IMG/VR virus record: IMGVR_UViG_3300009509_000004
Coordinates: 1 to 64,000 of that record
Length of the DNA stretch: 64,000 nucleotides
Origin: a virus
Direction: 5' to 3' (one strand)
Shown here piece by piece: positions 1 through 8,487 of the stretch. Below the pieces are notes generated by a model. The model was not told the DNA's origin. It saw only the letters and a program-made list of their open reading frames with translations, and did no database searches. The translations under genes and the position numbers were made by a program. Positions within the stretch are counted from its first letter, which is position 1. Each line of letters opens with the position of its first letter.

Positions 1-286
1 CTGTGAGCTTGATCTTGCGCTTCTTGAGAAACGCCTTCACAAATGGGTGCTCCACAATCGGGTTGGCAGCTGGGTCAAGTGACACAACCATGGCGTTGTT
101 CTGACCAACCCCATAGTGCACTGCCGCCTCGATGTAGTTGGTGCCATCTGTAGGGTCATATTTGTCGTTTGTCCGACACTGCCCGTGGATGTACACCAAT
201 GTGTCTCCAACCTCTGGGGTCCAGAAGTCGCCACCCCTCTGGTGCGACTCATACCCCTTCTTCATCTTGTCCATATTGATGGCCAT
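1..286 (-). CDS. Possible ssDNA-binding protein, 3' end outside window
   Basis: The reading frame starts with ATG at 286, behind a clear GGAGG five bases upstream, and runs off the left edge, so only about 95 N-terminal residues are visible. They begin MAINMDKMKKGYES and contain 'GGDFWTPEVGDTLVYIHGQC', a 'FW.P..G...v.IhG' pattern. This resembles the opening of gp32-like phage single-strand DNA-binding proteins, which often start with a short basic helix and then an 'F.kP..GkN.iRi.P' strand. The similarity is weak and the zinc or OB core is not in view. Its place after the UvsY-like, HU-like and polymerase genes fits a role in replication or recombination. It could equally be an unrelated early protein. 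Confidence 0.55.
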   Translation of the reverse strand, partial: MAINMDKMKKGYESHQRGGDFWTPEVGDTLVYIHGQCRTNDKYDPTDGTNYIEAAVHYGVGQNNAMVVSLDPAANPIVEHPFVKAFLKKRKIKLT

Positions 287-313
287 GTCAACCTCCGTTC
301 ATTTGTGAGAGTT

Positions 314-853
314 TCAAGCCTTGGCCTTGGCCTTTTTGCCTTTGAAAATGTCCTTCATCGCAGCTTTGTTGGCAGCCCTCTTGCCTTCCAGGTCTGCCTG
401 CCGCCTGGTTTTTGGTTCATCGCCCTTGGTGTGCATGCTGGTTGAATCAAGCTCAGCACGCATCATCGCGCCTTTGCTCTGAAGCATGTTGGCCTTGGTC
501 CTGAAGCTCTCATAGACGGCACGACACAGCGTTGCGTTGCGTATCGCTGTTGCCAAGCCCTGCTTGATCTTCATGAACTTGGGGTCAGCCTCGATCTCCT
601 GCTTGGCTTTCCATTCGGCCAACTTGTCGTTGGTCTCCAACAGCTTCTTGCCAACGTCAGCACGCCACTGGCGATAGTAGGCATCAGCGCTTTCACGCTC
701 GCCCTCTGCCGCCGCCCAAACAGCGCCCCAGTATGCCATCTGGGCTGCTACCTTGTCCATGTCTTCCGACACATCGCCAATCTCCAGGATTTCATCCACG
801 TTGGCGTGAACAGGGTTGCCGTCCACCTTGATTTCTATTTCACCAAAGCCCAT
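314..853 (-). CDS. Helical coiled-coil protein, UvsY-like candidate
   Basis: This 179-residue protein is almost all predicted helix after residue 30. It has a tyrosine/tryptophan-rich segment 'AYWGAVWAAAEGERESADAYY', a 'KQEIEADPKFMKIKQGL' segment, then a conserved-looking 'RTKANMLQSKGAMMRAEL' block and a lysine/alanine-rich tail. The order (subunit helix, variable acidic stretch, then 'K..ml.s....R.E') is the pattern of small phage recombination mediators such as T4 UvsY and their relatives. These load recombinase on ssDNA coated by the single-strand binding protein. It lies next to a possible ssDNA-binding gene and an HU gene. The start at 853 has a GAGGTG ribosome binding site. The UvsY assignment rests on size, helicity and context, not on a firm motif. 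Confidence 0.6.
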   Translation of the reverse strand: MGFGEIEIKVDGNPVHANVDEILEIGDVSEDMDKVAAQMAYWGAVWAAAEGERESADAYYRQWRADVGKKLLETNDKLAEWKAKQEIEADPKFMKIKQGLATAIRNATLCRAVYESFRTKANMLQSKGAMMRAELDSTSMHTKGDEPKTRRQADLEGKRAANKAAMKDIFKGKKAKAKA

Positions 854-861
854 TGTTCACC

Positions 862-1254
862 TCACCCAGCCTTCTTGGCCTTCTTGCCCTTCTTGGCTGC
901 TGCTTTCTTGTTCCCCTTCTTGGCTGCCGCCGCCTTTTTCTCGCCTTCTGGCACAAACCCGTCGTTGAGCTTGCGCTTTGCTACCAACGACTGGTGGAAG
1001 CGCAACACCAGTTGGTCACCAAATGTGATCTCTCCATCCTCCAGAAGCGGTGACTTCAATGTGCGCCCCTTGTAGACACGCGCCTTGAACGTGCCAAAAT
1101 TCTTGATGCGCACAGTTTCACCGTTGCGGCAATGCTCGATGATCTTGTCAAAGAAGTCTTCAACGACCTCTGTGGTGTCGATCCTGATGCCGTGCTCATC
1201 ATCTCTGAGCGGGTTGAGTCCAGCTTCCTTTGCGATGTCGTGCAAACCTGCCAT
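862..1254 (-). CDS. HU/IHF-family DNA-bending protein with a basic tail
   Basis: Residues 1-90 show the HU/IHF fold. There is an N-terminal helix pair with 'EVVEDFFDKIIEHCRNGETVRI', the family hallmark 'KNFGTFKARVYKGRT' leading into the DNA-binding arms, and 'FHQSLVAKRKLN' closing the domain. HU proteins are usually about 90 residues. This one carries about 35 extra residues made almost only of lysine, alanine and glycine, resembling the histone-like tails of mycobacterial HupB or Hc1-type proteins. It probably binds and compacts or bends phage DNA without sequence specificity. ATG at 1254 has GGAGG upstream. It is the gene just downstream of the polymerase, so it belongs to the early replication group. 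Confidence 0.93.
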   Translation of the reverse strand: MAGLHDIAKEAGLNPLRDDEHGIRIDTTEVVEDFFDKIIEHCRNGETVRIKNFGTFKARVYKGRTLKSPLLEDGEITFGDQLVLRFHQSLVAKRKLNDGFVPEGEKKAAAAKKGNKKAAAKKGKKAKKAG

Positions 1255-1291
1255 AACAAACCTCCTGTGGTTTTTGTCTGCTTGCTTTCTT

Positions 1292-4200
1292 CTATGCAGA
1301 CTTCACAATTGCGGCTGATTTTTTGTACCAATGTATCTTGCCGCCGTTGAAAAAATACTGCCACTTTGCTTTGTTTCTATTGTCTTTTTGCCTATCTAAC
1401 TCAATCAGCAGCAATCTCCCTGCCTTGATCACCTCCCTGACCTTCTTGGTCCAATTTGAAGCAAAGCAGATGCAATCCACATAATTGTTCGCCGCATCTA
1501 CCATGCCAAAGAACGCCATCTGATGATCGTTCTTGTCGTATTTGAGCATGACGTTGGTCACGACGCCTGTGAACCTGGCAGACTTCATGCCAAAGAACTT
1601 TGTGTTGTTCATCCTCTGATCGGCCACCTCTGCAGCCGTTGATTTGCTCGTTGCTTGCCAGCTCCTGGCCGCTGGGTGCTTGCCTGCCACCAATTTCTCC
1701 CACGTGGTCAGCTCGCCCTTTTCCTCCACCTTCTTGCGATAGGATTCAAGATTCACAGCAAAGTGCGCCTTCAAATTCTCAAAATGCTTGTTTGGCCTCA
1801 CATGCACTATGACTGGGGTGCCCACGCCCGCGTCAACGATCTCTCGCATGTCGTCAAAGATGTCGATGTCAAACTTGATGCGATTCTGTTTCCCACCAGC
1901 ATCCTCAACGTTGACGTTTGCATACCTCCTGCCCCAAAACATCTTGGCCCTATCTGCCTCAGTCGGCAAATCGCCCGTCCAAAAGTCCCCAATCTGATTG
2001 TATTTGACCTCAACGATGACCCCAGCGATGTACACGCCCTTGTCGTGGTTTTCCTCCCAGAAATTCTCATCAGACATGGCGACTATGGGCACCTTGACGT
2101 TCTTGGACATGAAGTCCTCATATGCGTCAATCGGGTGCCGCCCAAACGCCAATGGATTGACCTGCGATGCGATCAGTTGCCTCTCTTCAGGCGCATAGTC
2201 TGGCTCGCTGGCTGACTCAGCCAACATCTCCTTGGCCTTCTCAACAGATCTCTTGCTGTTCAGTTTCTTCCAAAAGTCATCCAGGTTGTCGATGAACCAC
2301 TTGACATTTGGCAACAGTTCATCGAGTGCGCCCGCCCTTGCTAGTGCCGCCACGACGCCCCTGTGAACCTTGCGCCTCTCAACCTTCTCAAAGAAGTCAA
2401 AGATGTCATCAAACGGCTGCTTTGCCATGATCTCTGCTGCTGCATTCTCGCCCACACCTTTGATGTCAACCAGGCTGCCTCGGATCGCCTTGTGCTTGGG
2501 GTCAATGGCAAATTCCTTCTTGCTCACCGACACATCTGGGGGCAACAACTCAATGTCGTGCTTCTTTGCATCCTTGGCAAACTGCTGGATGCGCAAACGT
2601 GTTGGCTCATTCTTGAGCAGCCCCCAATAGAATTCAATTGGGTAGTATGTCTTGAGCCACATCCCCCAGTATGCAATGATGCCATATGCAGTGGCGTGGC
2701 TCTTGTTGAAGCCATACGACCCAAAGAATGTGATGGCGTCCATCAGCTTGCCAGCTGTCTTTTCGTCCATCCCGATGGTTTTCTTGGCACCCTCAATGAA
2801 ATTCTTGCGCTCTTTGCCAATGGTCTCATCGCCCCATTTCTTGGCAATCTTCTTGCGCAGCGAGTCTGCTGTTGCAGGGGCAAAGCCTGCGATCTCTGTG
2901 AAGATGCGCAGCACGTGTTCCTGATACACGATGATGCCGAGTGTGTCAGCTGTGATCTCGCTGACCTTGGGGTGCAAATAGCCCTCCTTGCGCTTCTTGG
3001 GATCTTTCTTGCGTGCGACATATTGGGTGGCCAGACCGCTGCGCGCCGTCCCTGGCCTGTTCAACGCCGTCATTGCCGCGATGTCTTCAAAATGCTCAAA
3101 CTTGACGCCTGAGCAAATCTTGTCAGCCCCTGGCGAGTCATACTGGAAGATGCCCACATAGTCGTGGTCTGTGAAGCCCTGCAGCACCTTCTTGTCGTTG
3201 AGATCAACGTGCTCAAGGTCAACCTCGACCCCGTGCCGATCCTTGATCGCCCTCACGGCATCCTTCAGCACTGTGAGTGTGCGCAGACCCAGAACATCCA
3301 ACTTGAGCAACCCGTGAGCTTGGACACCGTACATGTCAACAGCCGACACGACAACATCCCTGCCGTCGTGTTTGCGCACCTCCAATGGCGTGATCTGTTC
3401 CAGCGGGGTTGGGCTTGTGACAACGCCTGCCGCGTGAATGCCCAGGTTCTTTGCCATCCCTTCCAGCTTTGCGGCATACTTCAGCACGTCAGGATATTTC
3501 TTGTCAAACTCCCGACACACCTTGAATTCCTTGAAACTGTCTGTGATGGTCATGCTGGCCCGCTCGTCACCACTTGATCTCTCGATGATGCTGTTGGTGA
3601 CCGCGTTGACTTCTGCATATGGAACTTTGAGCACCCGTGAAACGTCCTTGAGGCACTGCTTCCCTGACAGCTTACCAACGGTGGCGATCTGACACACTTT
3701 GTCCTCGCCATACTTCTCACGCAAATGCTCGATGATTTCCTGTCGCCTCACGTCTTCAAAATCCATATCAATGTCAGGCATGTCGATGCGGCTTGGGCTG
3801 ATGAACCTCTCGAACAACAACCCGTGCTCAATCGGATCCACTGACGTGATGCCAAGTAGGTATGACACAATGGAGCCTGCCGCTGAACCTCGACCTGGGC
3901 CGCACATGATGTCTTGTTTGCGCACCCAATTGTACAAGTCTCGCACCAACAAGAAGTAGCCCACAAACTTCTGGTGCTGTATCGCCTTCAACTCGCTCTT
4001 GAGCCTTGATTTGTAGATGTCCAGCGCCTCGCCCTCGCTGATTCCCTGCCTCTTTGCATGCACCTTGGCCCGATCTGGGATGTTGCGCCAGCTCCACCCG
4101 TGGATGCACAACGCTCTGATGTATGCAAAGTCATCTGTGTATTCTTCAGGGATCTCGATTGGCGGCATCAAGCACGCAAACCTGTCAATCTCAATGATCT

Positions 4201-5146
4201 TGTTGTCAACCCGCTCCGTGAATGCCAGCGTGTTGTTCAGCGCCTCCTTGATCAGCCCCTTCCCCATGTAGCTGTGATATTTCATGAAATCATGAAACAT
4301 TTCTGCTCTGCTTTTGAGCCACAACTGGCCGTCGCCAAACTTGAACCGATCTGGGTTGCTCAGGTGGTCGTTGGTGCCGATGCACAACAGCGCCTCGTGC
4401 GCTTCCCAATCGCTGTGTTCCACATAGTGCGCATCTTGCGTAGCCAGGAGCCTGACCTTGTTTTCCCATCTGCTCATCAGCTCGATGGCAAACTTGTTGG
4501 TCATCGCCTGCTCTTTGAGATTGTGAGGCATCACCTCCAACCAAAGATCCTCCCCAAACGCCTCATACAGCTTGTCTGCTTCTGCCATCGCCCGCTTGCG
4601 CTTGCCGATGGTGATATGGTCCATGACGATGCTGGACAGGCACCCTGTGGCGACCATCAACCCCTCTTTGTGCTTGATCAGCTCGTCAACATCGATGCGT
4701 GGCTTGTAGTAGAATCCCTCAAGCCACCCCTTTGACGACAGCTTGAATAGGTTTTCAAGCCCCGCCTTGTTCTTTGCCCAGACTGTGATGTGGTATCTAT
4801 CCCTGATGCCATGTCTGTCTTCATACTCCCTGATGGCATCCTTCCACTCTGTGCGCTTCAGCCCCTTGGTGATGTCTGCCTTCTCTTCAGGAGTCAGCCC
4901 CTTGCGATGCATGTCGTTTGCGACATAGAACTCAATGCCGTACACAGGCTTGATCTCGTGCGTTTGGCACTCCAACAGCTGTTGATAATATGCACGCATG
5001 GTGCCGTGCTCTGTGAGCGCAATTGCTGGGTGGCCCATCTCTTTGGCCTTCTTCACATACGCATCGATCTTGCCACAACCGTCCAGCTGGCTCATGTCGC
5101 TGTGAACGTGCAAGTGCACCATATCTTGTTTGGGTTTCTTGGCCAT
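1292..5146 (-). CDS. dnaE: DNA polymerase III alpha subunit (family C replicase)
   Basis: A complete 1284-residue family C polymerase that probably replicates the phage genome. The N-terminal PHP domain has 'HLHVHSD' at about residue 11, 'ALTEHG' at about 43, 'VATGCLSS' and 'ATQDAHY'. These metal-binding motifs are largely kept, so the PHP domain may be an active proofreading nuclease. The catalytic core has 'CGPGRGSAAGS' and 'DMPDIDMDF' with the two palm aspartates, followed by the finger and helix-hairpin-helix region ('VDIKGVGENAA'). A C-terminal OB-like segment ('FTGVVTNVMLKYDKNDHQMA') completes it. Length is close to bacterial DnaE1 (about 1160) plus insertions. I see no separate epsilon or clamp gene in the window. 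The gene is preceded by the ExoX-C-like gene, whose stop is one base from this start. Confidence 0.97.
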   Translation of the reverse strand: MAKKPKQDMVHLHVHSDMSQLDGCGKIDAYVKKAKEMGHPAIALTEHGTMRAYYQQLLECQTHEIKPVYGIEFYVANDMHRKGLTPEEKADITKGLKRTEWKDAIREYEDRHGIRDRYHITVWAKNKAGLENLFKLSSKGWLEGFYYKPRIDVDELIKHKEGLMVATGCLSSIVMDHITIGKRKRAMAEADKLYEAFGEDLWLEVMPHNLKEQAMTNKFAIELMSRWENKVRLLATQDAHYVEHSDWEAHEALLCIGTNDHLSNPDRFKFGDGQLWLKSRAEMFHDFMKYHSYMGKGLIKEALNNTLAFTERVDNKIIEIDRFACLMPPIEIPEEYTDDFAYIRALCIHGWSWRNIPDRAKVHAKRQGISEGEALDIYKSRLKSELKAIQHQKFVGYFLLVRDLYNWVRKQDIMCGPGRGSAAGSIVSYLLGITSVDPIEHGLLFERFISPSRIDMPDIDMDFEDVRRQEIIEHLREKYGEDKVCQIATVGKLSGKQCLKDVSRVLKVPYAEVNAVTNSIIERSSGDERASMTITDSFKEFKVCREFDKKYPDVLKYAAKLEGMAKNLGIHAAGVVTSPTPLEQITPLEVRKHDGRDVVVSAVDMYGVQAHGLLKLDVLGLRTLTVLKDAVRAIKDRHGVEVDLEHVDLNDKKVLQGFTDHDYVGIFQYDSPGADKICSGVKFEHFEDIAAMTALNRPGTARSGLATQYVARKKDPKKRKEGYLHPKVSEITADTLGIIVYQEHVLRIFTEIAGFAPATADSLRKKIAKKWGDETIGKERKNFIEGAKKTIGMDEKTAGKLMDAITFFGSYGFNKSHATAYGIIAYWGMWLKTYYPIEFYWGLLKNEPTRLRIQQFAKDAKKHDIELLPPDVSVSKKEFAIDPKHKAIRGSLVDIKGVGENAAAEIMAKQPFDDIFDFFEKVERRKVHRGVVAALARAGALDELLPNVKWFIDNLDDFWKKLNSKRSVEKAKEMLAESASEPDYAPEERQLIASQVNPLAFGRHPIDAYEDFMSKNVKVPIVAMSDENFWEENHDKGVYIAGVIVEVKYNQIGDFWTGDLPTEADRAKMFWGRRYANVNVEDAGGKQNRIKFDIDIFDDMREIVDAGVGTPVIVHVRPNKHFENLKAHFAVNLESYRKKVEEKGELTTWEKLVAGKHPAARSWQATSKSTAAEVADQRMNNTKFFGMKSARFTGVVTNVMLKYDKNDHQMAFFGMVDAANNYVDCICFASNWTKKVREVIKAGRLLLIELDRQKDNRNKAKWQYFFNGGKIHWYKKSAAIVKSA

Positions 5147-5147
5147 G

Positions 5148-5627
5148 CTATCGCCTTCTGAACTTGTTTGTTCGCCTCAGCTGGTATTCACAGATGTTCT
5201 TCAACTCCTTGGGGAAGTCCTCACTGATGATCCAGCTCAAGTATCCTCTGTCAACCTCGGCAATATGCGACAGGTTGTTGCCGTCGTGCTTGCCAAAGTG
5301 CAACAATGCATCCCTTCCATCTGCGCTCACAACATATCTGCCGCCCTTGTGTCTGCCTTCCTTCTTGGCTTTGGCCTTGGCAGCCATGTTGTCAGCCCAG
5401 TTGCCTTTTGAATGCCTTGGGATCCAGCCGTGCCCCTCGCAAGCAACACAGATGTCTCCTGACCAATCGCCCGTTCCTTGACACCGCGCACACTGCTTTG
5501 CTGGCATGTTGAACGGGTTTTGCTTTGCCTCCCTGATCGGTTCAAGCGACCAACTGCCCTCCCTTTCCGGCAGCCCATCGACATCGTGGCCTTGAAGCCA
5601 CTTCCTCATTTCCTCAATGCTTGGCAC
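5148..5627 (-). CDS. Zinc-motif protein with ExoX C-terminal-like domain
   Basis: This 159-residue protein has three parts. Residues 1-20 are a short module with 'MPSIEEMRKW' and 'GHDVDGLP' that recurs in the unrelated protein at 18448-18753. Residues 45-70 carry a DnaJ-like CxxCxGxG pair ('CARCQGTG', 'CVACEGHG') that should bind one zinc. Residues 100-150 ('LLHFGKHDGNNLSHIAEVDR', then 'YLSWIISEDFP') match the small domain found at the C-terminus of exodeoxyribonuclease X and in DUF3820 proteins, which probably binds nucleic acid. No nuclease catalytic domain is present. Translation appears to start at GTG (5627), inside the end of the kinase gene. Its position just before dnaE suggests an accessory replication role, which is inference. 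Confidence 0.8.
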   Translation of the reverse strand: MPSIEEMRKWLQGHDVDGLPEREGSWSLEPIREAKQNPFNMPAKQCARCQGTGDWSGDICVACEGHGWIPRHSKGNWADNMAAKAKAKKEGRHKGGRYVVSADGRDALLHFGKHDGNNLSHIAEVDRGYLSWIISEDFPKELKNICEYQLRRTNKFRRR

Positions 5628-6225
5628 CGTTCAACTCTGGCACAACCAGATTGACAACACTCCTGACGCCATCCTCGATCTCGACATCACCCGTGTTGAT
5701 CTGGCGCTTGGTCAGCGTGACTGCCTGAAACATCTTCTTGTACCACGTGTCCAAAAGCGTGTACTGCTTCTTGTTTGGGCACCACCTCCCATAACACCTG
5801 CCCTGTGCTATGTGATATGGCGCTTTCAACCAGATGTACACGATTGGCCCGTTGCCTCGTTGGATGAGAGACAGCCAGAACTCCATCAATCTGCGTGCGA
5901 CGTACCGTTGCCCATACCATCCGTCATCATGGTTGTGTAACACACCATAGGCGACAGCAGACGGCACAGCACGATCCAAGATGGCGCTCACCTGGAATGT
6001 GGCCAAGAAGTCTGCTGCGTACAGATCGTCAACGTGCGTGTTGACCGGCACCTTCAACTCATCCCTGAGCATCTGGAACCGTTCTTGGCCCTTGTATCCC
6101 CAATGCAACTCCGTGTCGCCGTCCCTGAATGGCCTGACAATGGGCAATCCACCTAGCTGGTCTGATAATGCCTTTGCGTAGGTGGATTTGCCCACGCCAT
6201 TTGAGCCTTCAAGGATGATGATCAT
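5614..6225 (-). CDS. P-loop nucleotide kinase, thymidylate-kinase-like
   Basis: The 203-residue product begins with a perfect Walker A loop ('EGSNGVGKST', residues 6-15) preceded by a beta strand, as in thymidylate and deoxynucleoside kinases. 'ILDRAVPSAVAYG' supplies the DR-type motif that usually binds the acceptor nucleotide. Length fits the dTMP kinase family, but the lid region is not typical. The gene overlaps the aminotransferase gene upstream by four bases (ATGA), so the two are translationally coupled. Two readings are open. It may phosphorylate a modified deoxypyrimidine monophosphate made by the neighbouring enzymes. Alternatively it may be a kinase acting on hydroxymethyl groups in DNA, as known for phage 5-hydroxymethyl-dU DNA kinases. 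The sequence does not decide between them. Confidence 0.83.
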   Translation of the reverse strand: MIIILEGSNGVGKSTYAKALSDQLGGLPIVRPFRDGDTELHWGYKGQERFQMLRDELKVPVNTHVDDLYAADFLATFQVSAILDRAVPSAVAYGVLHNHDDGWYGQRYVARRLMEFWLSLIQRGNGPIVYIWLKAPYHIAQGRCYGRWCPNKKQYTLLDTWYKKMFQAVTLTKRQINTGDVEIEDGVRSVVNLVVPELNGAKH

Positions 6226-7526
6226 GTCGTTGCCAAAGTCCTGTGCGTCACCTCCAGGATCTGCAATGCAGCCTGGACCTCTGCCTCTGACACATTCAGA
6301 GGTGGCGTGAATCGGATCGGCCCATACTGCCGGTGCGTGGCCAAGGACAAGCCCAAGCGCCTCGCCTCGTGGATGAACCTGAACCCATCATAACCAAACT
6401 GCTCAAAATCTGGTGTGAACGCATTGAGCATCCCTGACCCGTCATGCTCTTTGACCCAGCTCATCTCAGCGAATGACGCCCTGATCATCGCCCCCTTCTT
6501 GCGCACCAACTCGATGTTCTTGTCCAACCACCTGTACATCTCAACTGCCATGTGACACACAAACGGTGAGCCTCCAAATGTGTTGAAGTGGACGCCTGGC
6601 GTGAACGCCTCTGCGACCTTGACCGATGCGAGCATCACGCTCATTGGGAATCCCATTGCGATGCCCTTGGCCAATGTCATGATGTCAGGCTTCACCTGGA
6701 TGTCTGGGTGTTGCCACGTTGCGAAGTATCCTGCGCGCCCCGACCCAGCCTGCACATCGTCATAGATGAGCAGCACGCCGTGTTCATCCCTGATGCGTTT
6801 CAACTCCTGCCAGAATGCCGGTTTGTATGTTTGGACAACGTTGTTGCCAAGCACTGGAGCAAGGATGATTGCTGCCACTTGATCCCAATTTGGTTCGCTT
6901 GGTTTGTGCTCGACTCCATCTGTGACAGTCTGTTTGAAATAGACCTTGCTGAAGTCTGCTTCCCAATCCAACACGCCAAACCCCTGCGACCCTGGGCCAA
7001 ATCCATGGCGGTGATATGGACTGACTCTGAAGTCTCCAGCCGCCATGCTGTTGGCCGTCCTGCCGTGGAAGTTGCCCTTGATGGTCAAGACCACGTGCCG
7101 CTTTGCCGTGTTCAGGATCTCCCCCTGCTCCTTGTCCCACCAATACTTGCGTGCCAGCTTGATTGCCGACTCGTTTGCCTCAGTGCCGCTGTTGGCAAAG
7201 AATGCGTGATCCATGCCTGTGCGGTCGCAAATGATCTCTGCAGCATCCCATCGCCGTTGGTTGGGATAGATGTCTGGCAACTGATGCGGGTGGCCACTCC
7301 CAAAGAACTTCATGACAGCCTGGATGACCTCTGGCGTGTTGTAGCCCAGCGAGCACACACCTTCATCTCCCCAATAGTCAAGAAGCGCTTTGTCATCGTG
7401 CTCTACATCAATGATGGTTGAGCCTTGACACGGCCCAATTGTCATGGGCATCCGCACAACATTGTTCATCAACCGCCTGTTGTACAACTCTGTGTTGACG
7501 GTTTTGTCTTCATTCGGGTTGGTCAT
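6222..7526 (-). CDS. PLP-dependent class III aminotransferase
   Basis: A full-length (434 residues) fold-type I, class III aminotransferase of the glutamate-1-semialdehyde/acetylornithine/omega-transaminase group. Visible motifs: 'NSGTEANESAIKLAR' around residue 112 (phosphate cup), 'GNFHGRT' around 151, 'IYDDVQAGSGR' around 255 (Asp256/257 holds the pyridine nitrogen; most relatives read DEVQ.G.GR), and the Schiff-base lysine K287 in 'TLAKGIAMGFP'. The usual 'EPvqgegG' stretch is changed to 'APVLGNNV', which would alter the substrate pocket. Such enzymes swap an amino group between an amino acid and an aldehyde or ketone. The gene overlaps the ThyX-like gene upstream and the kinase gene downstream by four bases each, so it is part of the 5614-11119 cluster. 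A complete class III transaminase is unusual in a phage. Confidence 0.93.
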   Translation of the reverse strand: MTNPNEDKTVNTELYNRRLMNNVVRMPMTIGPCQGSTIIDVEHDDKALLDYWGDEGVCSLGYNTPEVIQAVMKFFGSGHPHQLPDIYPNQRRWDAAEIICDRTGMDHAFFANSGTEANESAIKLARKYWWDKEQGEILNTAKRHVVLTIKGNFHGRTANSMAAGDFRVSPYHRHGFGPGSQGFGVLDWEADFSKVYFKQTVTDGVEHKPSEPNWDQVAAIILAPVLGNNVVQTYKPAFWQELKRIRDEHGVLLIYDDVQAGSGRAGYFATWQHPDIQVKPDIMTLAKGIAMGFPMSVMLASVKVAEAFTPGVHFNTFGGSPFVCHMAVEMYRWLDKNIELVRKKGAMIRASFAEMSWVKEHDGSGMLNAFTPDFEQFGYDGFRFIHEARRLGLSLATHRQYGPIRFTPPLNVSEAEVQAALQILEVTHRTLATT

Positions 7527-8485
7527 CGCTTCAGCTCTCCTGTGTAGGGATCTCGACCCCAGAAGCGCCGATATTGCTCAGCGCGTTTGATCATTTCATC
7601 CTTGCGTGGCACATCCACGTGCGGCAACTGCAGCGGCAACATCCCACGTGCCGACTCGTCAACGTGATGGAAATTGAGGTGCAGCGGGCAAGGTGGAAGT
7701 GCGTCATCACCTGTCAAGCGCCGCCTGCACTCTTCCATGTAGATACACCCGCCAAACTTGTTTCCTTTCAGGCATGGCGGTGAGACCAGCTCTCTGAAGA
7801 TCGGGTGGATCTTCTCTGCTGCCTCGTTGATCATCCCCTCGATGATTGGCCCCCAAATGCCCAGCTGAAGAATCCAGCACCCACGCTTCCCAACAATATG
7901 GGCAAGGCTGCCGATGTTCAACCGCCAGCTGATTCTGTGTTGAGCGCCCAACGGTATGAGCTCACGCGCATCCTCCATTGGCACCCCTGCCGCCACCAGC
8001 TCGTTGTATGCCGACTCGATCACCTTCATCGTGTCGTGAAACAAGCTCTCTTTGCCCAGCTCGACAACCGTGGGTGGCAACCGATACTGCTTGTTGGTTG
8101 CATAATGGCCCATGTCCTGGATGCGCATCGACTGCGACCACCAACTGCTGTCTGCCAAATCAGGGATCTTGTCCACAACGATGTCCGACCCCAACCGCTC
8201 TGGGCTGGGTGTGACTCCGATGCGGTGACGCACAGCCTGCTCTCTCCAGCTGACTGAAACGTTCTCCATCATGTAGACCAGATCCACGTGTTCGCCAACT
8301 GGAATACGTTGAGCAATGACCGCCCTGAACAGCTCTTCAACCTCTTCATGCGGCACCTGCTCTTTGATTTCCTCTGGTGTGCGCAGCTTGTCCTCAGTCT
8401 TGGACGCCTCCCAGACGCTGTACACAGTCTCCAGCGGATCTTTCGTCCACGTCAACAATGTTACTTTTGGTGTTGGGTTGCTCAT
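7523..8485 (-). CDS. Divergent ThyX-family flavin-dependent enzyme
   Basis: ThyX enzymes methylate dUMP to dTMP using FAD, NADPH and methylene-tetrahydrofolate. This 320-residue relative keeps the strand before the signature ('VDLVYMMENVSVSWREQAVRHR') and the later 'GVPMEDARELIPLG...NIGSLAHI' block (residues 168-198). The signature RHRxxSxNExSxRY is badly eroded, however: RHR (86-88) is followed by 'IGVTPSPERLGSDI', so the Ser, Glu and Arg-Tyr positions are lost. A C-terminal extension carries four cysteines (C238, C247, C253, C266) that could bind a metal or cluster. I chose ATG at 8485 because AAGGAGG lies seven bases upstream. The upstream TTG at 8491 is unlikely. Altered chemistry, for example hydroxymethylation or transfer of another one-carbon group onto dUMP, is plausible but inferred. 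Confidence 0.82.
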   Translation of the reverse strand: MSNPTPKVTLLTWTKDPLETVYSVWEASKTEDKLRTPEEIKEQVPHEEVEELFRAVIAQRIPVGEHVDLVYMMENVSVSWREQAVRHRIGVTPSPERLGSDIVVDKIPDLADSSWWSQSMRIQDMGHYATNKQYRLPPTVVELGKESLFHDTMKVIESAYNELVAAGVPMEDARELIPLGAQHRISWRLNIGSLAHIVGKRGCWILQLGIWGPIIEGMINEAAEKIHPIFRELVSPPCLKGNKFGGCIYMEECRRRLTGDDALPPCPLHLNFHHVDESARGMLPLQLPHVDVPRKDEMIKRAEQYRRFWGRDPYTGELKR

Positions 8486-8487
8486 CT

